Below, in pieces: positions 8,800 through 16,795 of a DNA stretch of 64,000 nt. The stretch is from Psychrobacillus psychrodurans. GTDB lineage: Bacteria; Bacillota; Bacilli; Bacillales_A; Planococcaceae. The notes beneath the pieces are model-generated. The model did no database searches and was not told the DNA's origin. It saw only the letters and a program-made list of their open reading frames with translations. The stretch is from the NCBI GenBank assembly GCA_900114885.1, contig FOUN01000007.1:153508-217507 (forward strand), given 5' to 3'. Made by a program: the position numbers and the translations under genes. Each line of letters opens with the position of its first letter. The first letter of the stretch is position 1.

Positions 8800-9177
8800 T
8801 TGAGTGGACAAAATATTAGCACTACAGTTTCAGGAGATCTAATTGTTACGCATCTTATTGGTAAGATTAATACAAACGATGTCAGTGAATGGTTTAACGG
8901 CTTTAATCAGGCTTGTCAGCTTTTTATTTCCGAGGGTCGTAAATTCAAATTGTTAGTGGATAGAAAAGGATACACTCCCGATCATTTTTCTGTTCAAAAA
9001 GCATGGAAAGATAAGTTCTTCAATGAAGACATTTTGAATCATAGCAAGGCAATTGCGTTTCTCCTTGAAGAAGGGGAAATAATGAATTATTTACAGCAAA
9101 CCAATACAAAAGAATCCGTAAACTTCTTCAGTAATTATGAACAAGCATTAATTTGGTTAAATGAATATCCATTATAA
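8800..9177 (+). CDS. Small protein with SpoIIAA/STAS-like features
   Basis: A 125-residue protein with a TTG start placed by AAGGAGG ten bases upstream. The alternating strand-helix pattern (GDLIVTHLIGKIN, then FKLLVDRKGY, then AIAFLLEEGE, then FFSNYEQALIWLNE) resembles the SpoIIAA-like/STAS fold family of small cytoplasmic proteins. No catalytic motif is seen. It sits alone between the hydrolase and a strong terminator. The fold assignment is inference from pattern only. Confidence 0.6.
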   Translation: MSGQNISTTVSGDLIVTHLIGKINTNDVSEWFNGFNQACQLFISEGRKFKLLVDRKGYTPDHFSVQKAWKDKFFNEDILNHSKAIAFLLEEGEIMNYLQQTNTKESVNFFSNYEQALIWLNEYPL

Positions 9178-9186
9178 ATCCTATTG

Positions 9187-9217
9187 AACCAGTTGCTTAA
9201 TTCGACTGGTTTTTTTG
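9187..9217 (+). terminator. Intrinsic terminator after the STAS-like gene
   Basis: AACCAGT ... ACTGGTT stem followed by a run of T, ten bases after the stop codon. Confidence 0.85.
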
Positions 9218-9343
9218 TCCGTATTTCTTTTCCAAATTGCTTAGCAACTCTAAAATAATACGGGGCACATTGATAGTACAAGTGAGTTCTTTATTGTAAA
9301 TACTATTTCCTCTTGCATCATAAAGTTAATATTGTAAGGATAT

Positions 9344-9371
9344 TTGCAATAACCAAAATTAAATATATACT
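9344..9371 (+). promoter_or_regulatory. Candidate promoter of marR gene
   Basis: TTGCAA, 16-base spacer, TATACT about 45 bases before the marR start. A CTAGTAAATATT motif follows at about 9388, similar to one at the next promoter. Confidence 0.4.
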
Positions 9372-9416
9372 TGCTATATAATTAAACTAGTAAATATTAT
9401 AATGGGCAGTGATTAA

Positions 9417-9839
9417 ATGACAATTAATAGTCAAATGTACAATGTGGAAATAATAATGAGAGAGATGCTTGAAGTACAGCAAAAATCTATGATGTTCGTC
9501 AACATGCTCTCTGAAGGAGAATCATTATCTCAAAACCAGCTTATACTTCTTCTTCAATTGAAAATTAAGGGTGGAATGAAAGCAACTGAAATTGCTGATT
9601 TTTTCAGTGTAACACCTGGAGCAGTTACATCAATGTGCGATAAACTAGAAAAATTAGATCTATTAGAGCGAATTAGAGAGACTGAAGATCGAAGAGTAGT
9701 GAAAATGGTTTTAACGAAGGATGGAGAAATTAAAGTACAAGAAATATTTTTAAAATTTCCACAAGAAAAACTAACAGATATTGCACAAGTTTTAATTGAT
9801 GTAAATCTGTTAATGGGAAAACTTTTAGGGATTTCATAA
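9417..9839 (+). CDS. MarR-family transcriptional regulator
   Basis: A 140-residue winged-helix regulator. The recognition region is ATEIADFFSVTPGAVTSMCD (about residues 58-77), followed by the wing with ETEDRRVVKMVLTKDG, where the conserved D-R-R is intact. The ATG has only a weak purine-rich ribosome site. It is followed at once by a perfect terminator and then by the promoter of the bactofilin-like gene, which carries a similar sequence motif, so that gene is its most likely target besides itself. Confidence 0.88.
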   Translation: MTINSQMYNVEIIMREMLEVQQKSMMFVNMLSEGESLSQNQLILLLQLKIKGGMKATEIADFFSVTPGAVTSMCDKLEKLDLLERIRETEDRRVVKMVLTKDGEIKVQEIFLKFPQEKLTDIAQVLIDVNLLMGKLLGIS

Positions 9840-9857
9840 AAATGAAATCCTTTTTTT
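9829..9857 (+). terminator. Intrinsic terminator overlapping the marR stop codon
   Basis: Perfect arms GGATTTCAT/ATGAAATCC with a four-base loop, then seven T. The stem begins inside the last codons of the gene. Confidence 0.9.
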
Positions 9858-9916
9858 ATTGTCTCAATATGTGGCCTGCCTATTTAAAATTGCCTTCTAT
9901 GTACAATTTTTTGTTA

Positions 9917-9946
9917 TTGACAAAACAAACCTGCATATAGTTTAAT
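9917..9946 (+). promoter_or_regulatory. Sigma-A promoter of the bactofilin-like operon
   Basis: TTGACA at 9917-9922, 18-base spacer, TTTAAT at 9941-9946. Confidence 0.6.
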
Positions 9947-9957
9947 TGAAATATATT

Positions 9958-9980
9958 TTAGTAATTAAAATATTTACTAA
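9958..9980. promoter_or_regulatory. Candidate MarR operator
   Basis: TTAGTAA-N9-TTACTAA inverted repeat just after the predicted transcription start. On the minus strand it contains TTAGTAAATATT, nearly identical to CTAGTAAATATT in the marR upstream region, which suggests one shared regulator. Confidence 0.5.
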
Positions 9981-10005
9981 GTAAATTAATGTGGGGTGTT
10001 TATCC

Positions 10006-10671
10006 ATGACAAGTGAACGAATTACAAAGCTCCGCAGTTTAACATTTACAAGTGGCAATATTAAAAACTTAGCCACAGACTGTGAACAATTAAATATTCG
10101 AGGTTCTGTAGCTTTACACCAAGAAGTACGATTAAGAGAAATTTCCTCACATGGTCATAGCTCTTTTCATTCTCTCGTTTCAGCGAATATTTTTAAAAAT
10201 ACAGGAGCTTGTGTCATCAAAGATTTTTGTGAAATTGATGAGCTTACAAATGCGGGAGACTTAAAACTGCGGTATGGAAAAATAACGAAGATTAACAGTT
10301 CAGGAAAGCTAACAATTGAACAAAGTTTACAGGTAAAACAGTTTCATGTAATTGGCATTATAAAAGCAAAGGAGATACAAGCAGAACAGTTTCATTTAAA
10401 ATTGTCTGGTAGAAGTGACATCGAACAACTTATTGCAGATGAAATATGTGTAGATAAAAAAAAGTTATCTATCTCTTTATTGAAGAAAAACCTGATTTGC
10501 AAATCCATAAAAGGGAAAAGCGTGCATCTTTCCAATACAAATGCGGAAATTGTTGAAGGGGATATTGTGACGATAGGTGATAATTGTATTATACACACAC
10601 TTTATTACACAGGGAGCTATTCAATTTCGCCAAATGCCAAAGTACAGCATATTAGGAGTAAAAAGAAATGA
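10006..10671 (+). CDS. Bactofilin-like polymer-forming protein
   Basis: A 221-residue protein made of short repeating beta-strand segments (for example LNIRGSVAL, ADEICVDKKKL, SVHLSNTNAEIVEGD, VTIGDNCIIHTL) with the look of a right-handed beta-helix. This resembles the YhbE/YhbF-type bactofilin-like proteins of Bacillus. The ATG at 10006 is chosen over a GTG at 9991 because GGGGTG is eight bases before the ATG. The stop overlaps the next start by ATGA, so the two are translationally coupled. Cytoplasmic; a scaffold role at the membrane is inference. Confidence 0.65.
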   Translation: MTSERITKLRSLTFTSGNIKNLATDCEQLNIRGSVALHQEVRLREISSHGHSSFHSLVSANIFKNTGACVIKDFCEIDELTNAGDLKLRYGKITKINSSGKLTIEQSLQVKQFHVIGIIKAKEIQAEQFHLKLSGRSDIEQLIADEICVDKKKLSISLLKKNLICKSIKGKSVHLSNTNAEIVEGDIVTIGDNCIIHTLYYTGSYSISPNAKVQHIRSKKK

Positions 10672-10940
10672 AAATAATCCAATCATTTTTTTGTTTATTA
10701 GCAATTCCGGTTCTATCTATTCTATATGTAGGGTTGATGGCAAGTGCATTAATATCAATCTTAGCAGGCATTTTGCGTACATTTGGACTGGACAAAATAG
10801 AAATGAGTATTTGGCAAGACGTTAACATTCCAGTGCCTTTAAGCATCCCTTTCTCACTAATTGTTTCTTTATTGCTTTTCTTTTCCTCACTTTATGTAAA
10901 ACGTTCTATAACATTCTGTATTTCCAAGCTTAGGTATTAA
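10668..10940 (+). CDS. Small two-helix membrane protein
   Basis: A 90-residue protein with a hydrophobic helix at residues 4-38 and a second at about 57-76, separated by a short polar segment. It starts at an ATGA overlap with the bactofilin-like gene and has AGGAG upstream, so the pair is one operon; the protein may anchor the polymer to the membrane. I do not recognise a family. Confidence 0.65.
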   Translation: MKIIQSFFCLLAIPVLSILYVGLMASALISILAGILRTFGLDKIEMSIWQDVNIPVPLSIPFSLIVSLLLFFSSLYVKRSITFCISKLRY

Positions 10941-10976
10941 ACTTTTGTACACCTACACCTACTTGCTGATTTTAAT

Positions 10977-11042
10977 GCCTGTAACGCTCTTTTTTTAGAG
11001 TAGTGACTAAACCACTAATCATCTAGGAGAAGAGCTACAGGC
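10977..11042. other. Long two-part hairpin between convergent operons
   Basis: Arms GCCTGTA/TACAGGC plus GCTCTT/AAGAGC, with a two-base bulge, enclose an inner stem TAGTG/CACTA. Total 66 bases and no terminal T-run on either strand. It may be a joint transcription barrier or a small structured RNA. No gene in 10941-11154. Confidence 0.55.
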
Positions 11043-11154
11043 ACTTCAATCGACTATCAATAATATCAACATTGAAACATAAAAAAATTTTGATTTATAC
11101 ATAAAGCTAGCATTGCTTGGAGTAAAAGGTCCGTTAACATGGACTAATCAATTC

Positions 11155-12255
11155 TTACCCCTTCCCTCGTTCTCCCAAGTTAATCCCAATCCCCATATAC
11201 ATTACACCAATCAACAGCAAAAATGAAAGGGGTAACGAAATATCACTCCACCCTGCACCAAAGAGAGCAACATCCATCATTGCATCGACTGCATAACCTA
11301 GTGGAAAGATATCCGCTAGGAAGTTGAATACTGGGTTATCCATTGCTCCTGGTTGCATATATACCCCACTAATAACTGGAATCATCGGAACAATAGACGG
11401 ATAAATCATATTAAATTTTTCAGGTGTTTTAGCAATTCCAGCAATAAGCATAGCCAAGCTTACTGAGCTCATTGTATATACTGCAGCTATCGTTAGAATC
11501 ATCGGAAGTGATCCTATCTCGTAGTTCAAAGCATATTTAAAAATGAGAAAAACAACGACTAATTGGATAAATCCAATGAAAAAGCTATATAATAAGTGGC
11601 CAACATACATATTTATTTTACTGACAGGGGAAAGAATCAGGCGGTTCCATACTCCACTTACCTTATCTTCATTAATACCATTTACTCTAAAACCAATAGT
11701 AAACATTACGATAAACAGTGTAAAACCAAATAGTAGCTGAGTACCCATATCATGACTTGTAAGTTTTCCACCATTAATATTTTCCGTTTGAACAGTTATT
11801 GGTGAATTTTCCAAATAGTTTTTGAGTTGTTCTCTTAAATTTGTTGTATTTTCCGAACCGGCTATCGCTTGAAGTTGGGCCTCTTCTATAAAGACTTGAT
11901 GAATCTCTTGCTCTACTAACAAGATGTCAGGCATATCCGATGCAGTAATTAAGCGATAATCATTGTTCATTAAATGAATCGCTACATCCCTTTTTCCTTC
12001 TCTAACCTGTTCTCGAGCTTCTCTTTCTTCTGAAATGACAAATTCCGTTTCACTATTATCATTTAATAGCTTAACCCACCGTTGTTCAATTTCCTCTGCA
12101 TTTGAACCAGATGCAAAAACATCAACAGTTATTTCGGTTTGACGAGATGTATCCCCAAAAATTAGGGTTGCTAAAATACTGAGGGCAATAAATAAAAGGA
12201 CAAGTAGCGGTTTTCGTTTATCTTTTATAAATTGTGCATACAAAACTGGATACAT
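11155..12255 (-). CDS. ABC-2 permease, LnrN-like
   Basis: A 366-residue ABC-2 permease: helix at about 17-33, an outside domain to about residue 170, then six helices. The start ATG at 12255 forms a TAATG overlap with the stop of the preceding permease and is preceded by AGGGGG, so an apparent 16-residue N-terminal extension is rejected. Gene order kinase-regulator-ATPase-permease-permease equals B. subtilis lnrJKLMN (linearmycin resistance), with this gene in the lnrN place. Assignment rests on synteny and topology; the substrate could be another membrane-active polyene or lipid-like toxin. Confidence 0.75.
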   Translation of the reverse strand: MYPVLYAQFIKDKRKPLLVLLFIALSILATLIFGDTSRQTEITVDVFASGSNAEEIEQRWVKLLNDNSETEFVISEEREAREQVREGKRDVAIHLMNNDYRLITASDMPDILLVEQEIHQVFIEEAQLQAIAGSENTTNLREQLKNYLENSPITVQTENINGGKLTSHDMGTQLLFGFTLFIVMFTIGFRVNGINEDKVSGVWNRLILSPVSKINMYVGHLLYSFFIGFIQLVVVFLIFKYALNYEIGSLPMILTIAAVYTMSSVSLAMLIAGIAKTPEKFNMIYPSIVPMIPVISGVYMQPGAMDNPVFNFLADIFPLGYAVDAMMDVALFGAGWSDISLPLSFLLLIGVMYMGIGINLGERGKG

Positions 12256-13523
12256 TAAATACGCCCCCTGTTTGGAAAGATAGACATACTGATAGCAAAA
12301 CAAACGATAGAAATAGCAGTAAGAACAGTAAGGGGAAAGAATAAGTCACTCATATCGCTAAACTGAATCCATTTTATAGCTGTTGTCTGTGTTAAACCAT
12401 TTGGAGTCCATTCCCCAATTTTTTGAAATACGTTTGGAAGTCCTTCAAGTGGAAAAAAGCTACCACCTAGAACCCCTAGCCCCATAATGATTAGAGTAAA
12501 AAGTCCACTTGCTGTATTACTATCACTCAGATGAAGAACAATTGAGGTAAACAACGATGATAGTCCAGCAACCGTTAAGGAAAAAGCAATCATTATTACA
12601 ACGAGTCCCACCCAAAATTCCAACGTCTTTCCAGGGAATACGCTTAATAACAGTTGAACAGCTGTAAAAGTAATAACCATCTGTATACAGACCAATATAA
12701 AGGTAGATACTGTTTTTCCTAATAAAAAGTTTATTGGATTACTATTTGTTAATAGAATTCTATTAACAACTCGTTCACGCTTTTCTGTAACGGTTTTTAA
12801 AGCTACAGTTTGAGCTAAAAACAAGGCAAACAAAGTACTAATCGCAATCGTAAAGTATTGAGAAATGCTATACGTATCAATTCCTTCAACAACTTCTCTT
12901 CCCCCCTGTGGCAATACGGGTTCAGCGTACACAGTTTCTCCTGTACTTCCTAAGGCAAACTGCACATTTAATGAATGAACAAAGTTATGAACGATATCTT
13001 GAAGTGCACCTACCTCAGTAGATGGATCTTTCGCTAAAATATTTACAGGTATATGATTGGGCCGCTCGTCTAATAAGACAACGGAAAGTACCTCATACGT
13101 AAATCCTTCTGGAATCCTTATAATCGCGTCAAGATCCCCGTTATTTACTTGTTTTGTTGCTTCCTGTTCGCTGATTTCCTTTATAGTAATCCAGTCTTGT
13201 ATTTCGGGATTTATTAGAAAATCATGTATTAGACCAACGGGGTTAAGGTTTGCTGCTTCATCAAGGACTTTCTCTTTTTCAGTAGGAGATAATTCTGTTT
13301 CTTTCACAGCATGTTCAAATTGTTCTTTCCCGACCTTCTCGTCATCTGCTACCAATAATGCTATATCGATATGAATCGCTTCTTCATCATCTTTAAAAAG
13401 ACCTGAAAAGGCGAAGTTTAGTATGACAATAAGGATAATCGGAAGTAATAGAGCCATTAAAATCTCTTTGCGGTCTCGCCAAAAAACTAGTATGTCTTTT
13501 TTAATAAATGAGCTCATTTTCAT
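12255..13523 (-). CDS. ABC-2 permease, LnrM-like
   Basis: A 422-residue ABC-2 permease with an N-terminal helix (about 20-42), a large extracytoplasmic domain of about 180 residues containing many acidic residues, and about six helices from residue 225 on, including TEKRERVVNRILLTN between helices, the cytoplasmic coupling loop typical of the family. It overlaps its partner by one base and starts six bases after the ATPase stop. It probably forms a heterodimeric exporter with the LnrN-like subunit. Confidence 0.76.
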   Translation of the reverse strand: MKMSSFIKKDILVFWRDRKEILMALLLPIILIVILNFAFSGLFKDDEEAIHIDIALLVADDEKVGKEQFEHAVKETELSPTEKEKVLDEAANLNPVGLIHDFLINPEIQDWITIKEISEQEATKQVNNGDLDAIIRIPEGFTYEVLSVVLLDERPNHIPVNILAKDPSTEVGALQDIVHNFVHSLNVQFALGSTGETVYAEPVLPQGGREVVEGIDTYSISQYFTIAISTLFALFLAQTVALKTVTEKRERVVNRILLTNSNPINFLLGKTVSTFILVCIQMVITFTAVQLLLSVFPGKTLEFWVGLVVIMIAFSLTVAGLSSLFTSIVLHLSDSNTASGLFTLIIMGLGVLGGSFFPLEGLPNVFQKIGEWTPNGLTQTTAIKWIQFSDMSDLFFPLTVLTAISIVCFAISMSIFPNRGRI

Positions 13524-13529
13524 CTCTCC

Positions 13530-14462
13530 TTAATCCCGCAATGTTTTGCCTGTAAGGTGTAAGAAAACATCCTCTAAACTTGGAATTTCTACCTGATAGT
13601 TAACGATCTGAATTCCCTCTTTTTCTGAAGCAAGTACTAGCTTACTTAATAAATTACTATTCTTTTTAGAGATAATTCGAAGTCCTACATTCGTTTCATC
13701 CAATTGAAAAACATTTGAAAAGGATTTAATCGTGTCAATTAACGATTCACTTCTATTGCTAAGTTGAACTTGGATAGTATCCTCAGTAGATAAAATACTT
13801 AGTAATTCTTCCTTACTACCAGAAGCGATAATCTTTCCACGATCCATAATATAAACCCTCTTACATAGTTGCTCCACCTCTTCCATGTAGTGACTTGTAT
13901 AAAGGACTGTTGTACCAGAGGTTTTATTTAATTCTCGAACAGTCTCTAAAATATGGTTTCTTGATTGGGGATCAATTCCAACAGTAGGCTCATCTAAAAT
14001 TAGAATCTTGGGTTGATGCAAGAGAGCTGCAGCTATGTTTATTCTTCTTTTCATCCCACCAGAAAATGTTTTAATAAGTTCCTTTTGTCGCTCCTTTAGT
14101 CCAACCATTTCTAGCACTTCTTGAATCCTTCCTTCTAAAATATCTTTTTTCACTTGATAGGTTTGACCGAAAAATTTCAAATTTTCATATGCCGTGAGTT
14201 CTTCATATAATGCAATTTCCTGCGGCACAACTCCTAATACTTTTCGAATTTCAGAAGGGTCTTTTATTGTACTTTTTCCATCAAGCTTGATATCCCCAGA
14301 AGTAGGTCGAATTAAAGATGATATCATTGAAATTGTAGTTGATTTCCCAGCACCATTCGGTCCGAGTAATCCAACCGATTCTCCTGCATCTAAATAAATA
14401 TTAATTTCATCTACAACCTTTTTACCTTTAAAACTTTTACTAAGCTTCACTGTTTCGAGCAT
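13530..14462 (-). CDS. ABC transporter ATPase, LnrL-like
   Basis: A 310-residue drug-exporter ATPase: Walker A GPNGAGKST (about 36-44), signature FSGGMKRR, Walker B ILILDEPTVGIDP, H-loop TSHYMEE, then a C-terminal domain ending in SLEDVFLHLTGKTLRD as in DrrA/CcmA-type export ATPases. It precedes the two permeases with six-base spacing and follows the two-component pair after a terminator-like hairpin, so its expression may be switched by that regulator. Confidence 0.85.
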   Translation of the reverse strand: MLETVKLSKSFKGKKVVDEINIYLDAGESVGLLGPNGAGKSTTISMISSLIRPTSGDIKLDGKSTIKDPSEIRKVLGVVPQEIALYEELTAYENLKFFGQTYQVKKDILEGRIQEVLEMVGLKERQKELIKTFSGGMKRRINIAAALLHQPKILILDEPTVGIDPQSRNHILETVRELNKTSGTTVLYTSHYMEEVEQLCKRVYIMDRGKIIASGSKEELLSILSTEDTIQVQLSNRSESLIDTIKSFSNVFQLDETNVGLRIISKKNSNLLSKLVLASEKEGIQIVNYQVEIPSLEDVFLHLTGKTLRD

Positions 14463-14501
14463 TGATCCGCACCCCTTTATCGATTGTTAAGTTCAATATA
14501 T

Positions 14502-14531
14502 AAAAAAAGAAACAGTATCACTACTGTCTCT
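14502..14531 (-). terminator. Terminator between response regulator and ABC genes
   Basis: AGAGACAGTA-loop-TACTGTTTCT followed by seven T on the minus strand. It separates the sensor/regulator transcript from the transporter genes or acts as a leaky attenuator. Confidence 0.75.
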
Positions 14532-14574
14532 AGTCACGACTTATTTATTTATCCATTACTTTTGTTTATATTAT

Positions 14575-15207
14575 TTATACAAGATTGTGTCGAATGGCAT
14601 AAATAGCTAGTTGAGTACGATCCCTTAAGTCTAATTTACTTAAAATTTGACTTGTATTATTTTTCACAGTACCTACAGAAATAGCTAGTCTTTCAGCTAT
14701 TTCATTATTATTAAGTCCATCACCAATACATTTTAATATGGCTCGTTCCCTTGGGGTTAAAGTGGAGTCTGGTTCTTTAGTGTCCTGCTGTTTCATCAAC
14801 TGGGGAACGACTTTTGCTGCTATTTGCTCTTCCAACGATAATCCCCCCTTCAATGCACTACGGATTGAACGGAGTAAAGAACTGGTATCACCATTCTTTA
14901 AAATGTAACCATTCACCCCAATACGAAGTGCCTCCATTACATAATGATCATCATCAAAGGTAGTTAACATTAAAATCTTCGTATTGGGCCAGCGAGATTG
15001 AATGACCTTTGCTGTTTCCAATCCATCCATAATAGGCATCCTAATATCGAGTATTGCAATATCAAATTGCATTTTTTCACATAGTTTCACAGCTTCTTTT
15101 CCATTGTCTGTTTCCCCAGTAACATTATACTCATGCTCTGTTTCAATCATCATTTTTAATCCCTGTCTCACCATTACTTGATCTTCTACCAGTAGTATCC
15201 GAATCAT
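14575..15207 (-). CDS. NarL/LuxR-family response regulator, LnrK-like
   Basis: A 210-residue regulator: receiver domain with the acidic pair ED at residues 9-10, phospho-acceptor Asp in AILDIRMP (about 54), Thr in LMLTTFDD and Lys in ILKNGD; C-terminal LuxR HTH with LTPRERAILKCIGDG and NNNEIAERLAISVGTVKN. I chose the ATG at 15207, which follows AGGTG, over a GTG at 15216. It overlaps the kinase gene and lies just before the exporter it presumably activates. Confidence 0.87.
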   Translation of the reverse strand: MIRILLVEDQVMVRQGLKMMIETEHEYNVTGETDNGKEAVKLCEKMQFDIAILDIRMPIMDGLETAKVIQSRWPNTKILMLTTFDDDHYVMEALRIGVNGYILKNGDTSSLLRSIRSALKGGLSLEEQIAAKVVPQLMKQQDTKEPDSTLTPRERAILKCIGDGLNNNEIAERLAISVGTVKNNTSQILSKLDLRDRTQLAIYAIRHNLV

Positions 15208-16345
15208 GCTTATCACCTATATTTGTCATTTTAATATAACCACTAACTGTAAACTGTACTTCTGTTTGATATACTTTTAATTCACCATTATATTTTTCTA
15301 ATCGTTCTCTCATGGATCTGAGTCCAAATCCTTCTTGATAGCCTCTCTTTTGAGAGACTAGATTACTAATTTCAAAACGAAAAATACTACCACCCGGTGC
15401 TTCAAAAAGAATATTTGCTTCTTTGACTTGACTATGCTTCATTATATTTGTTAATGCCTCTTGGACAGTACGATAAATTACAAAAGATTGTTCACCGTTT
15501 AAAGGGGCAGAAAAAGCACCATATTTTACAGAAAAATGAATGCGCATCATATTTTCCAGTTCTAATTTTCGAATTAAACGTAAAATACCAGGAAGCCCAC
15601 CACTATCATTTGCCTTGAGTGATTTTACGGCCCTACGTGTTTCATCTAGACTATCACTAGCTATTTCTTTTAAGGACTGTACACTTTCCTTGTAGTCCTC
15701 AGAAATTTGCAAACGAAACATTTCTAACTGCATTATTAGTGCTGTCAATTTATGACCAACTGAATCATGTATTTCATGGGCAATCATTGCCCTTTCCTCT
15801 TGTCTTGCTAACTCCTCATCCGAAACCGCTCTTCGCTTTAGGTCACGACTTCCACTTAAAATCTTCTGATATCGTGCATCTAAGTCCATTAACTGATACT
15901 TTGTTTTTATATAAAATATTAAAGCAATGAAAAGCAGAACTGTATATATGGCTATGAGGAATTGGATGAGCGGCGCTAAATTACTATATAAAACGGTTAT
16001 CGATAATCCAAATACTCCAAATATCCCATTAACTATACTATATCTAAACGGCATTCGATAAAATCCCTCTGCTATTAGAAGGGAAATGATAAGGATAAGA
16101 AATGGATTAAACTCTTTATTGAAGGGAAACAGGATAGCTATTGCAATAATGCTATTCATACATAAAAGTAAAAACAGTAAATATAGCTTTTTTTCGATTA
16201 GTGGAACGATAAAAAAGAGCAGAAAGTATAATGAAACCCCAAATATACTAGTAGTTAAAAGGTCTTTATTCATTTTCAAAAGGTAACCAATAGCAAATGG
16301 CCAAACACTCATGTTTATCAGAATCCACAACCAGTAGAATTTCAT
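15143..16345 (-). CDS. NarL-type sensor histidine kinase, LnrJ-like, with C-terminal extension
   Basis: About 400 residues: five to six N-terminal membrane helices with almost no outside loops (typical of intramembrane-sensing kinases), then HisKA_3 with the phospho-acceptor His in AHEIHDSVGHKLT and an HATPase domain ending with FGLRSMRERLEKYNG. ATG 16345 is preferred (GGGG seven bases upstream) over one six codons earlier. The frame runs 65 bp into the regulator gene, giving a hydrophilic tail of about 30 residues beyond the normal domain end. This suggests loss of the original stop codon by a small indel. Confidence 0.82.
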   Translation of the reverse strand: MKFYWLWILINMSVWPFAIGYLLKMNKDLLTTSIFGVSLYFLLFFIVPLIEKKLYLLFLLLCMNSIIAIAILFPFNKEFNPFLILIISLLIAEGFYRMPFRYSIVNGIFGVFGLSITVLYSNLAPLIQFLIAIYTVLLFIALIFYIKTKYQLMDLDARYQKILSGSRDLKRRAVSDEELARQEERAMIAHEIHDSVGHKLTALIMQLEMFRLQISEDYKESVQSLKEIASDSLDETRRAVKSLKANDSGGLPGILRLIRKLELENMMRIHFSVKYGAFSAPLNGEQSFVIYRTVQEALTNIMKHSQVKEANILFEAPGGSIFRFEISNLVSQKRGYQEGFGLRSMRERLEKYNGELKVYQTEVQFTVSGYIKMTNIGDKHDSDTTGRRSSNGETGIKNDD

Positions 16346-16550
16346 AGTATGACCCCATTTCATACAGGGAATATATTAACAATATTAGCACTTACCTCTC
16401 TATTTCACCATATATACTGGAATAACTCTAAAGGAATCCTTATCACGATCTCCAATCTATCTCATGGTGTAAAAAAAACTTTCCTAGCTGTACTAGAATA
16501 AGCTCTATGGATTCCACATATAAAATGGCATTGGCATCTTATCATTCACT

Positions 16551-16574
16551 AATTTACTTATGAGACGGTTCACT
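16551..16574 (-). repeat. rlmH-3'-end-like repeat, site F (SCC att-like)
   Basis: On the minus strand this reads GTGAACCGTCTCATAAGTAA; it matches the end of rlmH closely and would encode S-E-P-S-H-K-stop against G-E-P-Y-H-K-stop in RlmH. It is the outermost copy found, 6.5 kb from rlmH, and marks the left edge of the gltS cassette. Confidence 0.6.
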
Positions 16575-16708
16575 GCTACTAATACTTATCATATAGAAGG
16601 TGTTGATAGGTGTGCGAGAAGTGTATTTAGTGGATATAAAAAATACTGTTGACGTAAGGATTCTCTCTTTTGGAAGAAAACTTTTTTCTTCCTCAGTCTT
16701 ATCTATAC

Positions 16709-16751
16709 AAAAAAGCTTCTAGCCGATAGACAAGGACTAGAAGCTTTTTTT
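16709..16751. terminator. Bidirectional terminator after gltS
   Basis: Perfect AAAGCTTCTAG/CTAGAAGCTTT arms with A-run before and T-run after, so it works on both strands. It ends the gltS transcript (minus). The remaining part of the 16346-16795 gap contains site F and no gene. Confidence 0.9.
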
Positions 16752-16795
16752 ATTAAATCAGAAATAGTTAATCTGAAAACAGTCATTTCAATAAA

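Noticed and set aside
9241..9275. Possible further rlmH-end-like copy near ATAATACGGGGCAC
   Set aside because: Only a short ATACGG match; the TTACTTATG part and the stop-codon pattern are missing.
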